Below, piece after piece: positions 24,369-32,388 of a stretch of DNA of 39,167 bases. The stretch is from Lachnospiraceae bacterium UBA6403 (lineage in GTDB: Bacteria; Bacillota; Clostridia; Lachnospirales; Lachnospiraceae), in contig DJPV01000009.1 of assembly GCA_002437435.1 (NCBI GenBank), positions 14,559 to 53,725 on the forward strand, in the 5' to 3' direction. Numbering within the stretch: position 1 is the stretch's first letter; each line of letters starts with the position of its first letter. The translations under genes were made by a program, and so were the position numbers. Under the pieces are notes generated by a model. It did not search any database. It saw only the letters and a program-made list of their open reading frames with translations, and had not been told where the DNA came from.

Positions 24369-27300
24369 ATGAGCAGACAAAGGGACAAATGGGTTACAAG
24401 GATCATAGCATGGATGCTGTCATTTGCAATGATAGTAAGCCTTGTGGTGATTCCTTCGGACAGGACAGAAGCAGCGGAGGAGACGATTGCTCTGTCGTAC
24501 AGTACGGATCAGGTGACAAAAAGCGGAGATTCTGATGGGAAGGTTGAACTTAATTTTGAAAATGCCGGATATAAAAGTGTGGCAGCATTACAAACAGCAG
24601 GCATTACAAAATTCAGAGTTAGTTTAGAGGTGATAGGATTTACCTCTATGAGTGATGAAACAGCAGGAACAATGGTATTTGTGAATGCAAGTGATGACTG
24701 GCATCATGAATGGAATAATTTAGCTTCAGGAGCACAGACAATCGAATATGATCTGTCGAATCTTAATGACAACTCTGTGGAGATTTATAATTTTGGTCTG
24801 CAGTTTTCAAATGTTTCAAGTATTACATATAAGATCACAGAGGCTGTACTGGTAAAATCAGGCAGCAGTTCAGGAAGTGAATCCGGTGGTGATTCCGGTT
24901 CTTCTGATTTTGGAACAGAGAGAGATTATTCATCAGGTGTAACTGCAACTGTGGCGAATCAGGGAACACCAAGTAATGACTGGTCAGGTTTTGAAATGAC
25001 GATCAATAATAATACAGGTGCATCGATCTGTGACTGGATCGTAGTATTACAGGTGCCATCCGGTACGGCTTCAGCATTTAAGTGCTGGAATGCAACCTTT
25101 GTGGCAGATGGTGATACGATCTATATGTATCCGATGAAGAGTGGTGCAAATGCAGTCCTTGCGGCAGGAACGATGAAGAATGACATTCCGGGTGGCGGTT
25201 TTTCGTCAAAATATGTAGATGCATCCAGTATTCAGGTAAAGGGAGTTTATTATAACAAAGGAACCTCATCTTCTGTAGATTATTCCAAGGGAGATACCAA
25301 TGACAATACAGGCGGCTCCGGTGGTTCCGGTGGAACTTCATCCGGTGATACCACAACGAATAAAGATCTGGATGTGGAATTCAACTATGCAAAGGCATTG
25401 CAGGAAAGTCTGTATTTCTATGATGCAAATATGTGTGGTAATCTGGAAGGCACCTGTGCACTTTCCTGGCGTGGAAACTGTCATACCTATGATAAAAATG
25501 TAACATATACAAAGAACGGAAAGACCTACAATGTAGATGCTTCCGGTGGTTTTCATGATGCAGGCGATCATGTGAAGTTCGGACTTCCACAGGGTTATGC
25601 AGCATCCATGCTTGGAATGAGCTATTATCAGTTCAAGGATGCATTTGACGAGCTTGGCCAGAAGGAACATCTGAAGAAGATCACGGATTATTTCTGCGAT
25701 TACTTTAAGCGATGTACAGTGTATGAGGGAGATCAGGTTATCGCATTCTGTTATCAGGTAGGTGACGGTAATACAGATCATGGTGTATGGACAGCACCGG
25801 AGGGACAGACGATCAGTCGTCCGGCATTCTTTGCAGATGCGGGCAATCCGGCTACAGATGAAGTGAGTGTTGCGATCGCAGCACTGGCAATAAACTATAT
25901 TAACTTTGGAAATACTGAGGATCTGCAGACAGCAAAGGATCTCTTTACATTTGTAAAGAATAATAATAAAGCATGTGCAACTGATGGTGCATCAACATTT
26001 TATGCATCAAGATCATATGGTGATGATTATGCATTTGCTGCAAGTGCACTTGCAGCTGCTACAGGTGATACTTCTTATAATTCTATTTATAACGAATATA
26101 AAGATAATTCTGATAATGGCGTGAATCAGTACTGGGTATTGGACTGGGGAAATACCGGAGCACTGGCATGTATGCTTCAGAAGGATACCTCAAAGCTTGC
26201 AAAGATTACAGATGTCTGCAAGGGAAAGAGTGCGATCGATGGAGTATTCAACTGTGTCAGTGACTGGGGTTCCTGCAGATACAGTGCAGCAGAGCAGTTT
26301 ACCGGTCTGGTGTATGATAAGCTGACAGGAACAACGACATATGCAGACTGGGCAACCAGCCAGATGAACTATATGTTAGGCGATAACCCGAATAAAAGAT
26401 GCTATATCGTAGGATATAATGAGAATTCAAGTAAATATCCGCATCACAGAGCGGCATCCAGATCGACAGATTCAAAGATTATAAACAGTAATCATTATAC
26501 GCTGCTTGGAGCACTGGTAGGTGGACCTGGTGCGGATGGAACTTATAAGGATGATCAGGGCGATTATTTCTGTAATGAAGTGGCACTTGATTATAATGCA
26601 GGACTCGTTGGTGCAGCGGCAGGACTTTATCTCGTACATAAGAATGATGAGACTGTATATTTATCCTATGCTAAGAAGAATGCAACGAATTACAGCACAA
26701 AGACAGCATCTGCTACAGAACTTAGTGCTGTAGGCGTGAAGACTTATTACGGAACCAATTCCGGTGATGATATAGAAGAAGTAAAGGCAACAGCCATCAA
26801 ATTGGACAGCCTGATCGTTGAATTAACAGAAGGACTCGGCACTACGATCCGCGCAACGGTTACTCCAAAGACTGCGGAACAGAAGGTGATATGGAAATCT
26901 GAAAATGAGAAGGTGGCGACTGTTTCAGAATCAGGAAAGGTTACTGCGGTTGGAGCAGGTGAGACAACTGTGACAGCGACAACGACAGATGGAACAAATC
27001 TCACGGCAAGCTGTAAGGTAACAGTAAAGGCTGCACCAAAGGCAGAATTTGTTACAGATCAGACAGCTTTAACCTGTGATCCTGTTATTTATGGATATGA
27101 AGCAGGATCGACAGCAACACTTGCATTAGAGAATAAGGGAAATGATACAGGACTTGTAACGATAGTGTTAGAAAAAGGCACAGACAGCCCATTTGAAATA
27201 TCCGGTGATACATCGATAAAGGTTGCACCGTCAGATAAGACAACGGTGGGTATCGCATTAAAGACAGGTAAGGATGCAGGCTCTTACAGTGACAATCTGC

Positions 27301-29726
27301 TGATAGAGGCAGATAATGGACAGTCCTTTAAGATTCCGGTATCTGCGACAGTTGAGAAATGTCCGGTAACAAATATTTCTTTCCCGACAGCAGGAACAAT
27401 CGTGGCAGGACAATCGCTGGCAGATTCTAAGCTGACCGGTGGGGATACGATTTATGGAATATTTTTCTGGGCAGACATGGCAAAGAAACCGGAACGTGGA
27501 ATTTCTCAGGGAGAGGTAGTATTAATACTTAGGCCAGATATAAAGAAGAATTACTCATTTGACCAGATCGCAGGGTACGATGCGGCAGAAAGTACGATCA
27601 CACAGAATGTGACTGTAACAGTCACCAGAGCCGGACTCCCGGCTATCACATTCCCGGAGGCGTCTGATCTGGTATATGGACAGAAACTTTCTGATTCTAA
27701 ACTTACAGGCGGTTCAACGGAGTATGGAACATTTGCATGGAGCACACCGGATGTGGCGATGGGTGAGCAGGAAACAGCAAATGGTATCAATCAGTATGAG
27801 GTTGTATTTACATGGAATGATGCAAGCAAGAAGCAGTATCAGATCGAGGATACAGATGAGGATGCTGTTTATAAGAAAATGGTTTCTGTAAAGGTAAAGA
27901 AGGCAGAACAGACAGCAGTTCCGGATAGTGTGGCACTTCTTGCAAGAACAAAGGATACGATCCGGATCTCCGGTCAGGCGGGTATCCAGTATTCAGTAGA
28001 TGGAACAACGTGGAAGCAGGCAGCTTCAAACGGCGAAACGATCGAGTTTACAGACTTACGAAGCTTTACAAAGTATACGGTTTCAGGCAGATATGCAGAA
28101 ACTGCAACCACATACGCTGGAAAAGCAACGGAATTGCTTACAGTATATACACTTGTTCAGGATCCATATACGATCGATATAGCAAAGATTACGGACAAAG
28201 AATATCAGGATGCATTACGGACGGATGATGGCAGAACAACTGTCGATTATACAGAACCGGTTCTCAGACTTACAGAGGATGGCAAGGACTATGTGATCAC
28301 CGGAAAGAATAAGGATATTATTATTAAGGCAGCCGGATCTACAAAGATTACACTGGATCAGGCAGAGGTCGGAGTTGTTGAGATTACCGGAAATGCTGGT
28401 GGTACGACCGAGATCGTGAGAAAAGGAACGGTAACGATCGCAGGTAATATCGAGACGGACGGCGGACTTGTGATCAGCGGAGATGGATCTCTTACAGTAT
28501 CCGGCAAGATATCTGCTACAGGAGATATAACGATCAAAGGCGGAAAGGTATCAGTTGATGATGGTATCTCAGCAGGCGGCACAGTTCTGATCCGGGATGC
28601 GGAGCTTGTTGCAGGTACAGATGAAACAGGAACAGCGATCAAAGCAGATACTGTACGGATCGAGGATTCCAAGGTAACGGTTGGAGCGGATCAGGATACG
28701 AAGAATCCACCGATCAAATCAGATAATATTATTCTGGTTGGAGACAATACAGTAGCATCCTCTTCAGGTTCAAAGGATATCTTTTCATCGAAGCCAAAGG
28801 ATGAAAATGGAGATGAGATCCCGGATACGATCCTGATCGAGAAGATCACGTTAAACAAGACCAGCGTGGTATTATATATCGGCGACACAGAACGGATCGC
28901 AGTAGCTGCTGTTATACCGTCAAATGCAACACTGAAGACATTTGACTGGAAGAGCAGCAATGAGAAAGTGGCAAGTGTATCACAGACCGGTGAAGTGAAG
29001 GGCGTAAGTGCCGGAACCGCAGTTATTACGGCAACTGCGAAGGACGGAAGTGGTGTTACAGGCTCCTGCACCGTTACGGTAAAGAAGAAAGAAACAGTAA
29101 CCCCGACGCCAACACCGAATCCAGAAAAGCCGACAACCGAGAATCCTACGACAGAGAAGCCGACAACTGAGACCCCAGAGAAAACTGTCAAACCGACAAA
29201 GGTCAAGATTAAGGCAGCAACCAAAAAGATCGCTCCGGGAAAGAAGCTGACTTTAAAAGCAACTGTTACACCTAAGAAAGCGACAAATAAGAAAGTGAAA
29301 TGGACGATCCGTAAATCGGATAAGAAATATGCTTCCATAAACAGCAAGGGTGTACTGACAGTTAAGAAAGCCGCTAAGGGAAAAACGATCAAGGTAACTG
29401 CAACAGCAGTTGGTAACAGTAAGGTGAAAGCAACCTATACGGTTAAGGTTATGAAAAAGGCAGTTAAGAAGGTTACGATCACATCAAAGAAAAAGACTGT
29501 AAAGAAAGTAACGATCAAGAAGAAACAGTCCGTAACCTTAAAAGCAAATCTGACTCCGACAAAGGGAATCAGTAAAGAAGTGACCTGGATCTCCAGCAAT
29601 CCGAAGGTTGCCAAGGTAACAGCCAAGGGCAAGGTAACCGGAAAGAAGAAGGGAACGGTTAAGATCACTGCAAAAGCAAAAGATGGAAGTGGTAAGAAAG
29701 CAACTATTACCATTAAAGTAAAATAA
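24369..29726 (+). CDS. Large multidomain GH9 cellulase with Ig-like domains
   Basis: This 1785-residue secreted endoglucanase has a signal peptide at 1-36 (IIAWMLSFAMIVSLVVI, cleavage near TEA-AEE). Two beta-sandwich modules follow (about 37-165 and 182-300, the second CBM2-like), then a Gly/Ser linker and the GH9 catalytic domain (about 337-760). That domain has the catalytic-base motif D397-A-G-D400, H693-R694 in YPHHRAAS, and the acid E737 in CNEVALDYNAG. Further on come a BIG2 Ig-like domain (about 785-860), two tandem repeats sharing SKLTGG (about 1003-1180), a beta-helix-like repetitive region (about 1320-1460), another BIG2, a Thr/Pro linker and two very Lys-rich BIG2 domains to the C-terminus. 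No dockerin, SLH domain or LPxTG motif is seen. It probably cleaves beta-1,4-glucan at the cell surface or outside the cell. Confidence 0.95.
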   Translation: MSRQRDKWVTRIIAWMLSFAMIVSLVVIPSDRTEAAEETIALSYSTDQVTKSGDSDGKVELNFENAGYKSVAALQTAGITKFRVSLEVIGFTSMSDETAGTMVFVNASDDWHHEWNNLASGAQTIEYDLSNLNDNSVEIYNFGLQFSNVSSITYKITEAVLVKSGSSSGSESGGDSGSSDFGTERDYSSGVTATVANQGTPSNDWSGFEMTINNNTGASICDWIVVLQVPSGTASAFKCWNATFVADGDTIYMYPMKSGANAVLAAGTMKNDIPGGGFSSKYVDASSIQVKGVYYNKGTSSSVDYSKGDTNDNTGGSGGSGGTSSGDTTTNKDLDVEFNYAKALQESLYFYDANMCGNLEGTCALSWRGNCHTYDKNVTYTKNGKTYNVDASGGFHDAGDHVKFGLPQGYAASMLGMSYYQFKDAFDELGQKEHLKKITDYFCDYFKRCTVYEGDQVIAFCYQVGDGNTDHGVWTAPEGQTISRPAFFADAGNPATDEVSVAIAALAINYINFGNTEDLQTAKDLFTFVKNNNKACATDGASTFYASRSYGDDYAFAASALAAATGDTSYNSIYNEYKDNSDNGVNQYWVLDWGNTGALACMLQKDTSKLAKITDVCKGKSAIDGVFNCVSDWGSCRYSAAEQFTGLVYDKLTGTTTYADWATSQMNYMLGDNPNKRCYIVGYNENSSKYPHHRAASRSTDSKIINSNHYTLLGALVGGPGADGTYKDDQGDYFCNEVALDYNAGLVGAAAGLYLVHKNDETVYLSYAKKNATNYSTKTASATELSAVGVKTYYGTNSGDDIEEVKATAIKLDSLIVELTEGLGTTIRATVTPKTAEQKVIWKSENEKVATVSESGKVTAVGAGETTVTATTTDGTNLTASCKVTVKAAPKAEFVTDQTALTCDPVIYGYEAGSTATLALENKGNDTGLVTIVLEKGTDSPFEISGDTSIKVAPSDKTTVGIALKTGKDAGSYSDNLLIEADNGQSFKIPVSATVEKCPVTNISFPTAGTIVAGQSLADSKLTGGDTIYGIFFWADMAKKPERGISQGEVVLILRPDIKKNYSFDQIAGYDAAESTITQNVTVTVTRAGLPAITFPEASDLVYGQKLSDSKLTGGSTEYGTFAWSTPDVAMGEQETANGINQYEVVFTWNDASKKQYQIEDTDEDAVYKKMVSVKVKKAEQTAVPDSVALLARTKDTIRISGQAGIQYSVDGTTWKQAASNGETIEFTDLRSFTKYTVSGRYAETATTYAGKATELLTVYTLVQDPYTIDIAKITDKEYQDALRTDDGRTTVDYTEPVLRLTEDGKDYVITGKNKDIIIKAAGSTKITLDQAEVGVVEITGNAGGTTEIVRKGTVTIAGNIETDGGLVISGDGSLTVSGKISATGDITIKGGKVSVDDGISAGGTVLIRDAELVAGTDETGTAIKADTVRIEDSKVTVGADQDTKNPPIKSDNIILVGDNTVASSSGSKDIFSSKPKDENGDEIPDTILIEKITLNKTSVVLYIGDTERIAVAAVIPSNATLKTFDWKSSNEKVASVSQTGEVKGVSAGTAVITATAKDGSGVTGSCTVTVKKKETVTPTPTPNPEKPTTENPTTEKPTTETPEKTVKPTKVKIKAATKKIAPGKKLTLKATVTPKKATNKKVKWTIRKSDKKYASINSKGVLTVKKAAKGKTIKVTATAVGNSKVKATYTVKVMKKAVKKVTITSKKKTVKKVTIKKKQSVTLKANLTPTKGISKEVTWISSNPKVAKVTAKGKVTGKKKGTVKITAKAKDGSGKKATITIKVK

Positions 29727-29762
29727 TTTATTCCATTTGTAACAGATGGAAGCAGGAAATAC

Positions 29763-29829
29763 AGATGGCGGAAGAATGATCAGATCCTGTAAAATGTAAA
29801 AACAGATTTGAGAGATGCTTCCGCCATCT
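29763..29829 (+). terminator. Large-loop hairpin after the cellulase gene
   Basis: AGATGGCGGAAG (29763-29774) pairs perfectly with CTTCCGCCATCT (29818-29829), 12 bp, enclosing 43 nt in which CTGT/ACAG can form an inner hairpin. TTGTGTTTT follows, a modest T-rich tail. It is probably the transcript end for the cellulase. Confidence 0.65.
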
Positions 29830-29954
29830 TGTGTTTTGAAAATGGGTATGCTATAATGTGGACGCTTGCAGGTTGATTTCAGTATGTCTGAATGAAAGCA
29901 TCGGAAAAAGAAACCTGTATAAGTCGAAAGAAGAAAACAGAAGGAGAGTGCCAT

Positions 29955-31442
29955 ATGGAATTGATATACAGAAGTACACGAAATGCAAATGAAACAGCAA
30001 CCGCATCAGAGGCGATCTTAAAGGGTCTTGCAAATGAAGGAGGATTATTTGTTCCTGACAGTATTCCTGCTCTTGATGTCAGCCTTACAGATCTGGCTCA
30101 GATGAACTATCAGCAGGTTGCTTATGAAGTAATGAAACTGATGTTTACAGATTTTACGGAAGAAGAGTTAAAGCATTGTATCAATTCAGCATATGACAAG
30201 AAATTTGATACACCGGAGATCGCACCACTCGTACATAAAGCAGGTGCATATTATCTGGAATTATTCCATGGTTCAACGATCGCATTTAAGGATATGGCAT
30301 TATCCATTCTTCCTTATCTGCTTACAACATCCGCAAAGAAGAATCATGTAAAGAACGAGATCGTTATCCTGACTGCTACTTCCGGTGATACAGGAAAGGC
30401 AGCGCTTGCAGGATTTGCGGATGTACCTGGAACTAAGATCATCGTATTCTATCCAAAGCATGGTGTAAGCCCGATCCAGGAGAAGCAGATGGTAACACAG
30501 AAAGGGGAGAACACATTTGTCGTAGGAATCACAGGCAACTTTGATGACGCACAGACTGGTGTTAAGAAGATGTTCTCAGATGAGAAGCTCGCTGCTTACA
30601 TGGATGAGAAGGGATATCAGTTCTCATCAGCAAATTCGATCAATATCGGACGTCTGGTTCCGCAGATGGTTTATTATGTGTATGCATATACAAGACTGGT
30701 TAAGGACGGCACGATCAAGGCTGGCGACAAGATCAATGTTGTTGTACCAACCGGTAACTTTGGAAATATCCTTGCAGCATATTACGCAAAAGAAATGGGA
30801 CTTCCGATCGCGAAGTTCATATGTGCTTCAAACGATAACAAGGTATTATATGATTTCTTTACAACAGGTACTTATGACAGAAATCGTGAGTTTATATTAA
30901 CCACATCACCATCTATGGATATCCTGATCTCAAGTAACTTAGAGAGACTGATCTATAAGATTGCAGGAAATGATGCAGAGAAGAATGCATCACTGATGAA
31001 GCAGTTAAGTACAAAGGGTGTATATACGATCACAGATGAGATGAAGGCAAAGCTTGCTGAATTTGCCGGTGGTTATGCAACAGAAGCAGAAACCTCAGCA
31101 ACGATCAAGAAAGTATACGAATCTGATTCTTATATTATAGATACACATACGGCAGTAGCAGCAACCGTATATGACAAGTATGTAAAAGAAACAGGAGATA
31201 AGACTCCTACCGTTATCGCATCTACAGCAAGCCCATATAAGTTCACAAGAAGCGTTATGGAATCTATCGATGAAGCTTACGCGGCAAAGAGCGACTTTGA
31301 ATTAGTTGATGAACTCAGCAAGTTGTCCGGTGTAAAGGTTCCACAGGCAATCGAAGATATCCGTACAGCACCTGTTCTTCACGATACAGTATGTGATAAA
31401 GAAGAGATGGAGAGCGTTGTAAAGAAGTTCTTAAACATCTAA
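29955..31442 (+). CDS. thrC: Threonine synthase
   Basis: ThrC converts O-phosphohomoserine to threonine with PLP. The 495-residue protein is the long (fungal/E. coli-like) form. It starts MELIYRSTRNANETATASEAILKG and carries the PLP lysine K112 in HGSTIAFKDMAL, the phosphate-binding SGDTGKAALAGF near 140, and VPTGNFGNILAAYYAKEMG near 260. The ATG at 29955 is preferred over one at 29892 because GAAGGAGAG lies just upstream and the family begins at this point. It has no other threonine-pathway genes beside it, and a regulated leader for the queuosine operon begins about 50 nt downstream of its stop. Confidence 0.96.
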   Translation: MELIYRSTRNANETATASEAILKGLANEGGLFVPDSIPALDVSLTDLAQMNYQQVAYEVMKLMFTDFTEEELKHCINSAYDKKFDTPEIAPLVHKAGAYYLELFHGSTIAFKDMALSILPYLLTTSAKKNHVKNEIVILTATSGDTGKAALAGFADVPGTKIIVFYPKHGVSPIQEKQMVTQKGENTFVVGITGNFDDAQTGVKKMFSDEKLAAYMDEKGYQFSSANSINIGRLVPQMVYYVYAYTRLVKDGTIKAGDKINVVVPTGNFGNILAAYYAKEMGLPIAKFICASNDNKVLYDFFTTGTYDRNREFILTTSPSMDILISSNLERLIYKIAGNDAEKNASLMKQLSTKGVYTITDEMKAKLAEFAGGYATEAETSATIKKVYESDSYIIDTHTAVAATVYDKYVKETGDKTPTVIASTASPYKFTRSVMESIDEAYAAKSDFELVDELSKLSGVKVPQAIEDIRTAPVLHDTVCDKEEMESVVKKFLNI

Positions 31443-31451
31443 AAAAACAGC

Positions 31452-31473
31452 TGCCGGTCAGATATGACAGGCA
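31452..31473 (+). repeat. Small hairpin after thrC
   Basis: TGCC...GGCA and GTCA...TGAC arms nest around GATA, giving an 8-bp interrupted stem. It has no T-tract and lies just upstream of the preQ1-I-like element. Confidence 0.4.
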
Positions 31474-31491
31474 ATACAGAAACAGAATAAC

Positions 31492-31533
31492 TGACAGTTC
31501 ATTAATACCATCCTGTCACTAAACAAAACTAGG
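31492..31533 (+). promoter_or_regulatory. preQ1-I-like riboswitch candidate upstream of queD
   Basis: P1 forms from TGACAG (31492-31497) and CTGTCA (31513-31518). The loop starts TTC, as in preQ1-I aptamers, and the base just before the P1 3' strand is C (31512), matching the ligand-specifying C. The A-rich tail AAACAAAACTAGG (31521-31533) is typical of the class. A terminator follows directly and the regulated genes are queD-queE-folE-queC. Against it, the loop lacks the usual G that pairs with the tail C, loop and tail are each a few nt longer than the B. subtilis aptamer, and the P2 pseudoknot is not clear by eye. Confidence 0.55.
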
Positions 31534-31576
31534 AAAAAACGCGCACGAAGGGCATTTCCTATGTGCGCGTTTTTTT
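31530..31576 (+). terminator. Terminator/antiterminator of the queuosine leader
   Basis: AAAAAACGCGCAC (31534-31546) pairs with GTGCGCGTTTTTT (31563-31575), a strong 13-bp stem, with T-runs allowing termination in both directions. TAGGAAA (31530-31536), part of the aptamer tail, can instead pair with TTTCCTA (31555-31561), trapping the 5' arm. This mutually exclusive pairing is what a ligand-controlled attenuator needs. Confidence 0.85.
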
Positions 31577-31583
31577 ACATGAA

Positions 31584-31803
31584 AATGTTATGTTGCACAG
31601 TTTTCAGCTTGTACGATGTAATAAGCATCGACATTTGTGTAGTTTCGTTATGAGACTTGCACTAGCTGTCAGCACCAAGCCCATGTTTGAACCCGTATGG
31701 GTGAGTTTGGGCGACTGCTGTCAAATAAGCGTGCAGTTCGAATAGAAACGAAACAAGTCGGGCGATTACATCGTACAAGCTGAAAGCTGTGTAATATAAC
31801 ATT
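31584..31803. ncRNA. 220-nt inverted-repeat element with a 39-bp closing helix
   Basis: The 39-nt arms 31584-31622 and 31765-31803 are complementary along their full length; the only deviations are three G-U wobbles. The 142-nt interior continues as nested helices: CGAC (31629-31632) with GTCG (31757-31760), GTTTCGTT (31642-31649) with AACGAAAC (31747-31754), GCAC (31659-31662) with GTGC (31731-31734), CAGCA (31670-31674) with TGCTG (31716-31720), CCAA (31675-31678) with TTGG (31707-31710), and CCCAT (31680-31684) with ATGGG (31697-31701). The result is a rod-like RNA fold. It resembles no family I recognise. The wobbles favour an RNA on the plus strand, but transcription direction is open. 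Confidence 0.7.
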
Positions 31804-31827
31804 CGGAAATAAAAGAAAGAGGAAGAT

Positions 31828-32250
31828 ATGTACAGTTTAAAGACAAATTCAAGTTTTGACAGCGCGCATTTTCTTGCGGGCTATGAAGGCAAATGCAGAA
31901 ACCTGCACGGACACCGCTGGACGGTAGAAGTTGAAGTCGGCGGTGAGAAGCTGATGCAGGACGGACAGACCAGAGGTATGGTCGTAGATTTCGGAGATCT
32001 GAAAAAGGATCTCAGAGAGAAAACAGAAGAAATGGATCATTGTCTGATCATGGAGACAGGCTCATTAAAAGAAAAGACGATGGAAGCACTGGCAGAAGAA
32101 CAGTTCCGTATCATCGAACTTCCGATGCGCCCGACAGCCGAGAATCTGGCAAAGTATTTTTATGAATATATGGCAGGCAAAGGATATCAGGTGCTCCGTA
32201 CCACGGTGTATGAGACACCGACGAATGCGGCAACTTATGCGGAAGCATAA
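31828..32250 (+). CDS. queD: 6-carboxy-5,6,7,8-tetrahydropterin synthase
   Basis: QueD converts dihydroneopterin triphosphate (from FolE) to 6-carboxytetrahydropterin in preQ0/queuosine synthesis. The 140-residue protein is a PTPS-fold enzyme with zinc ligands H14, H27 and H29 (FDSAHFL and CRNLHGH) and the catalytic C23. The spacing CxxxHGH is that of QueD. AGGAAG precedes the ATG. It is first in the order queD-queE-folE-queC, downstream of the long inverted repeat and the candidate riboswitch. Confidence 0.95.
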   Translation: MYSLKTNSSFDSAHFLAGYEGKCRNLHGHRWTVEVEVGGEKLMQDGQTRGMVVDFGDLKKDLREKTEEMDHCLIMETGSLKEKTMEALAEEQFRIIELPMRPTAENLAKYFYEYMAGKGYQVLRTTVYETPTNAATYAEA

Positions 32251-32326
32251 CAGAAGAAAATGATATAGAGCAAAACGATTTAAAGAAAAAAGAACAGATA
32301 ATATATAATAAATGAAATCGATCAAA

Positions 32327-32351
32327 GATGTCATATCAGAGACATGACATC
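32327..32351 (+). repeat. 8-bp inverted repeat between queD and queE
   Basis: GATGTCAT (32327-32334) and ATGACATC (32344-32351) are perfect inverted copies 9 nt apart, about 37 nt before the queE start. It could be a small mRNA hairpin or an operator; no T-tract follows. Confidence 0.4.
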
Positions 32352-32388
32352 GAAGAATATCATATACAAAAGTAAGAAGGAAATAAAA

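Noticed and set aside
28691..29392. Minus-strand open frame of 233 codons, hydrophobic and Val/Phe-rich
   Set aside because: It is antisense to the Lys/Thr-rich end of the cellulase; AAG/ACA-rich codons read backwards give Leu/Phe/Val, so it is a composition artefact.
29727..29954. Possible T-box or threonine leader before thrC
   Set aside because: No T-box sequence, leader peptide with Thr codons or attenuator was found; the hairpin there belongs to the end of the cellulase transcript.
31563..31745. 60-codon open frame across the inverted repeat
   Set aside because: It starts inside the terminator stem and spans RNA-like structure; no ribosome binding site or protein-like composition.
31584..31803. 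Transposon-like MITE interpretation of the inverted repeat
   Set aside because: No convincing target-site duplication is seen and the interior also pairs in register, which fits RNA folding better; kept open only as an alternative.
31584..31803. Retron msr-msd RNA
   Set aside because: No reverse transcriptase gene is nearby.
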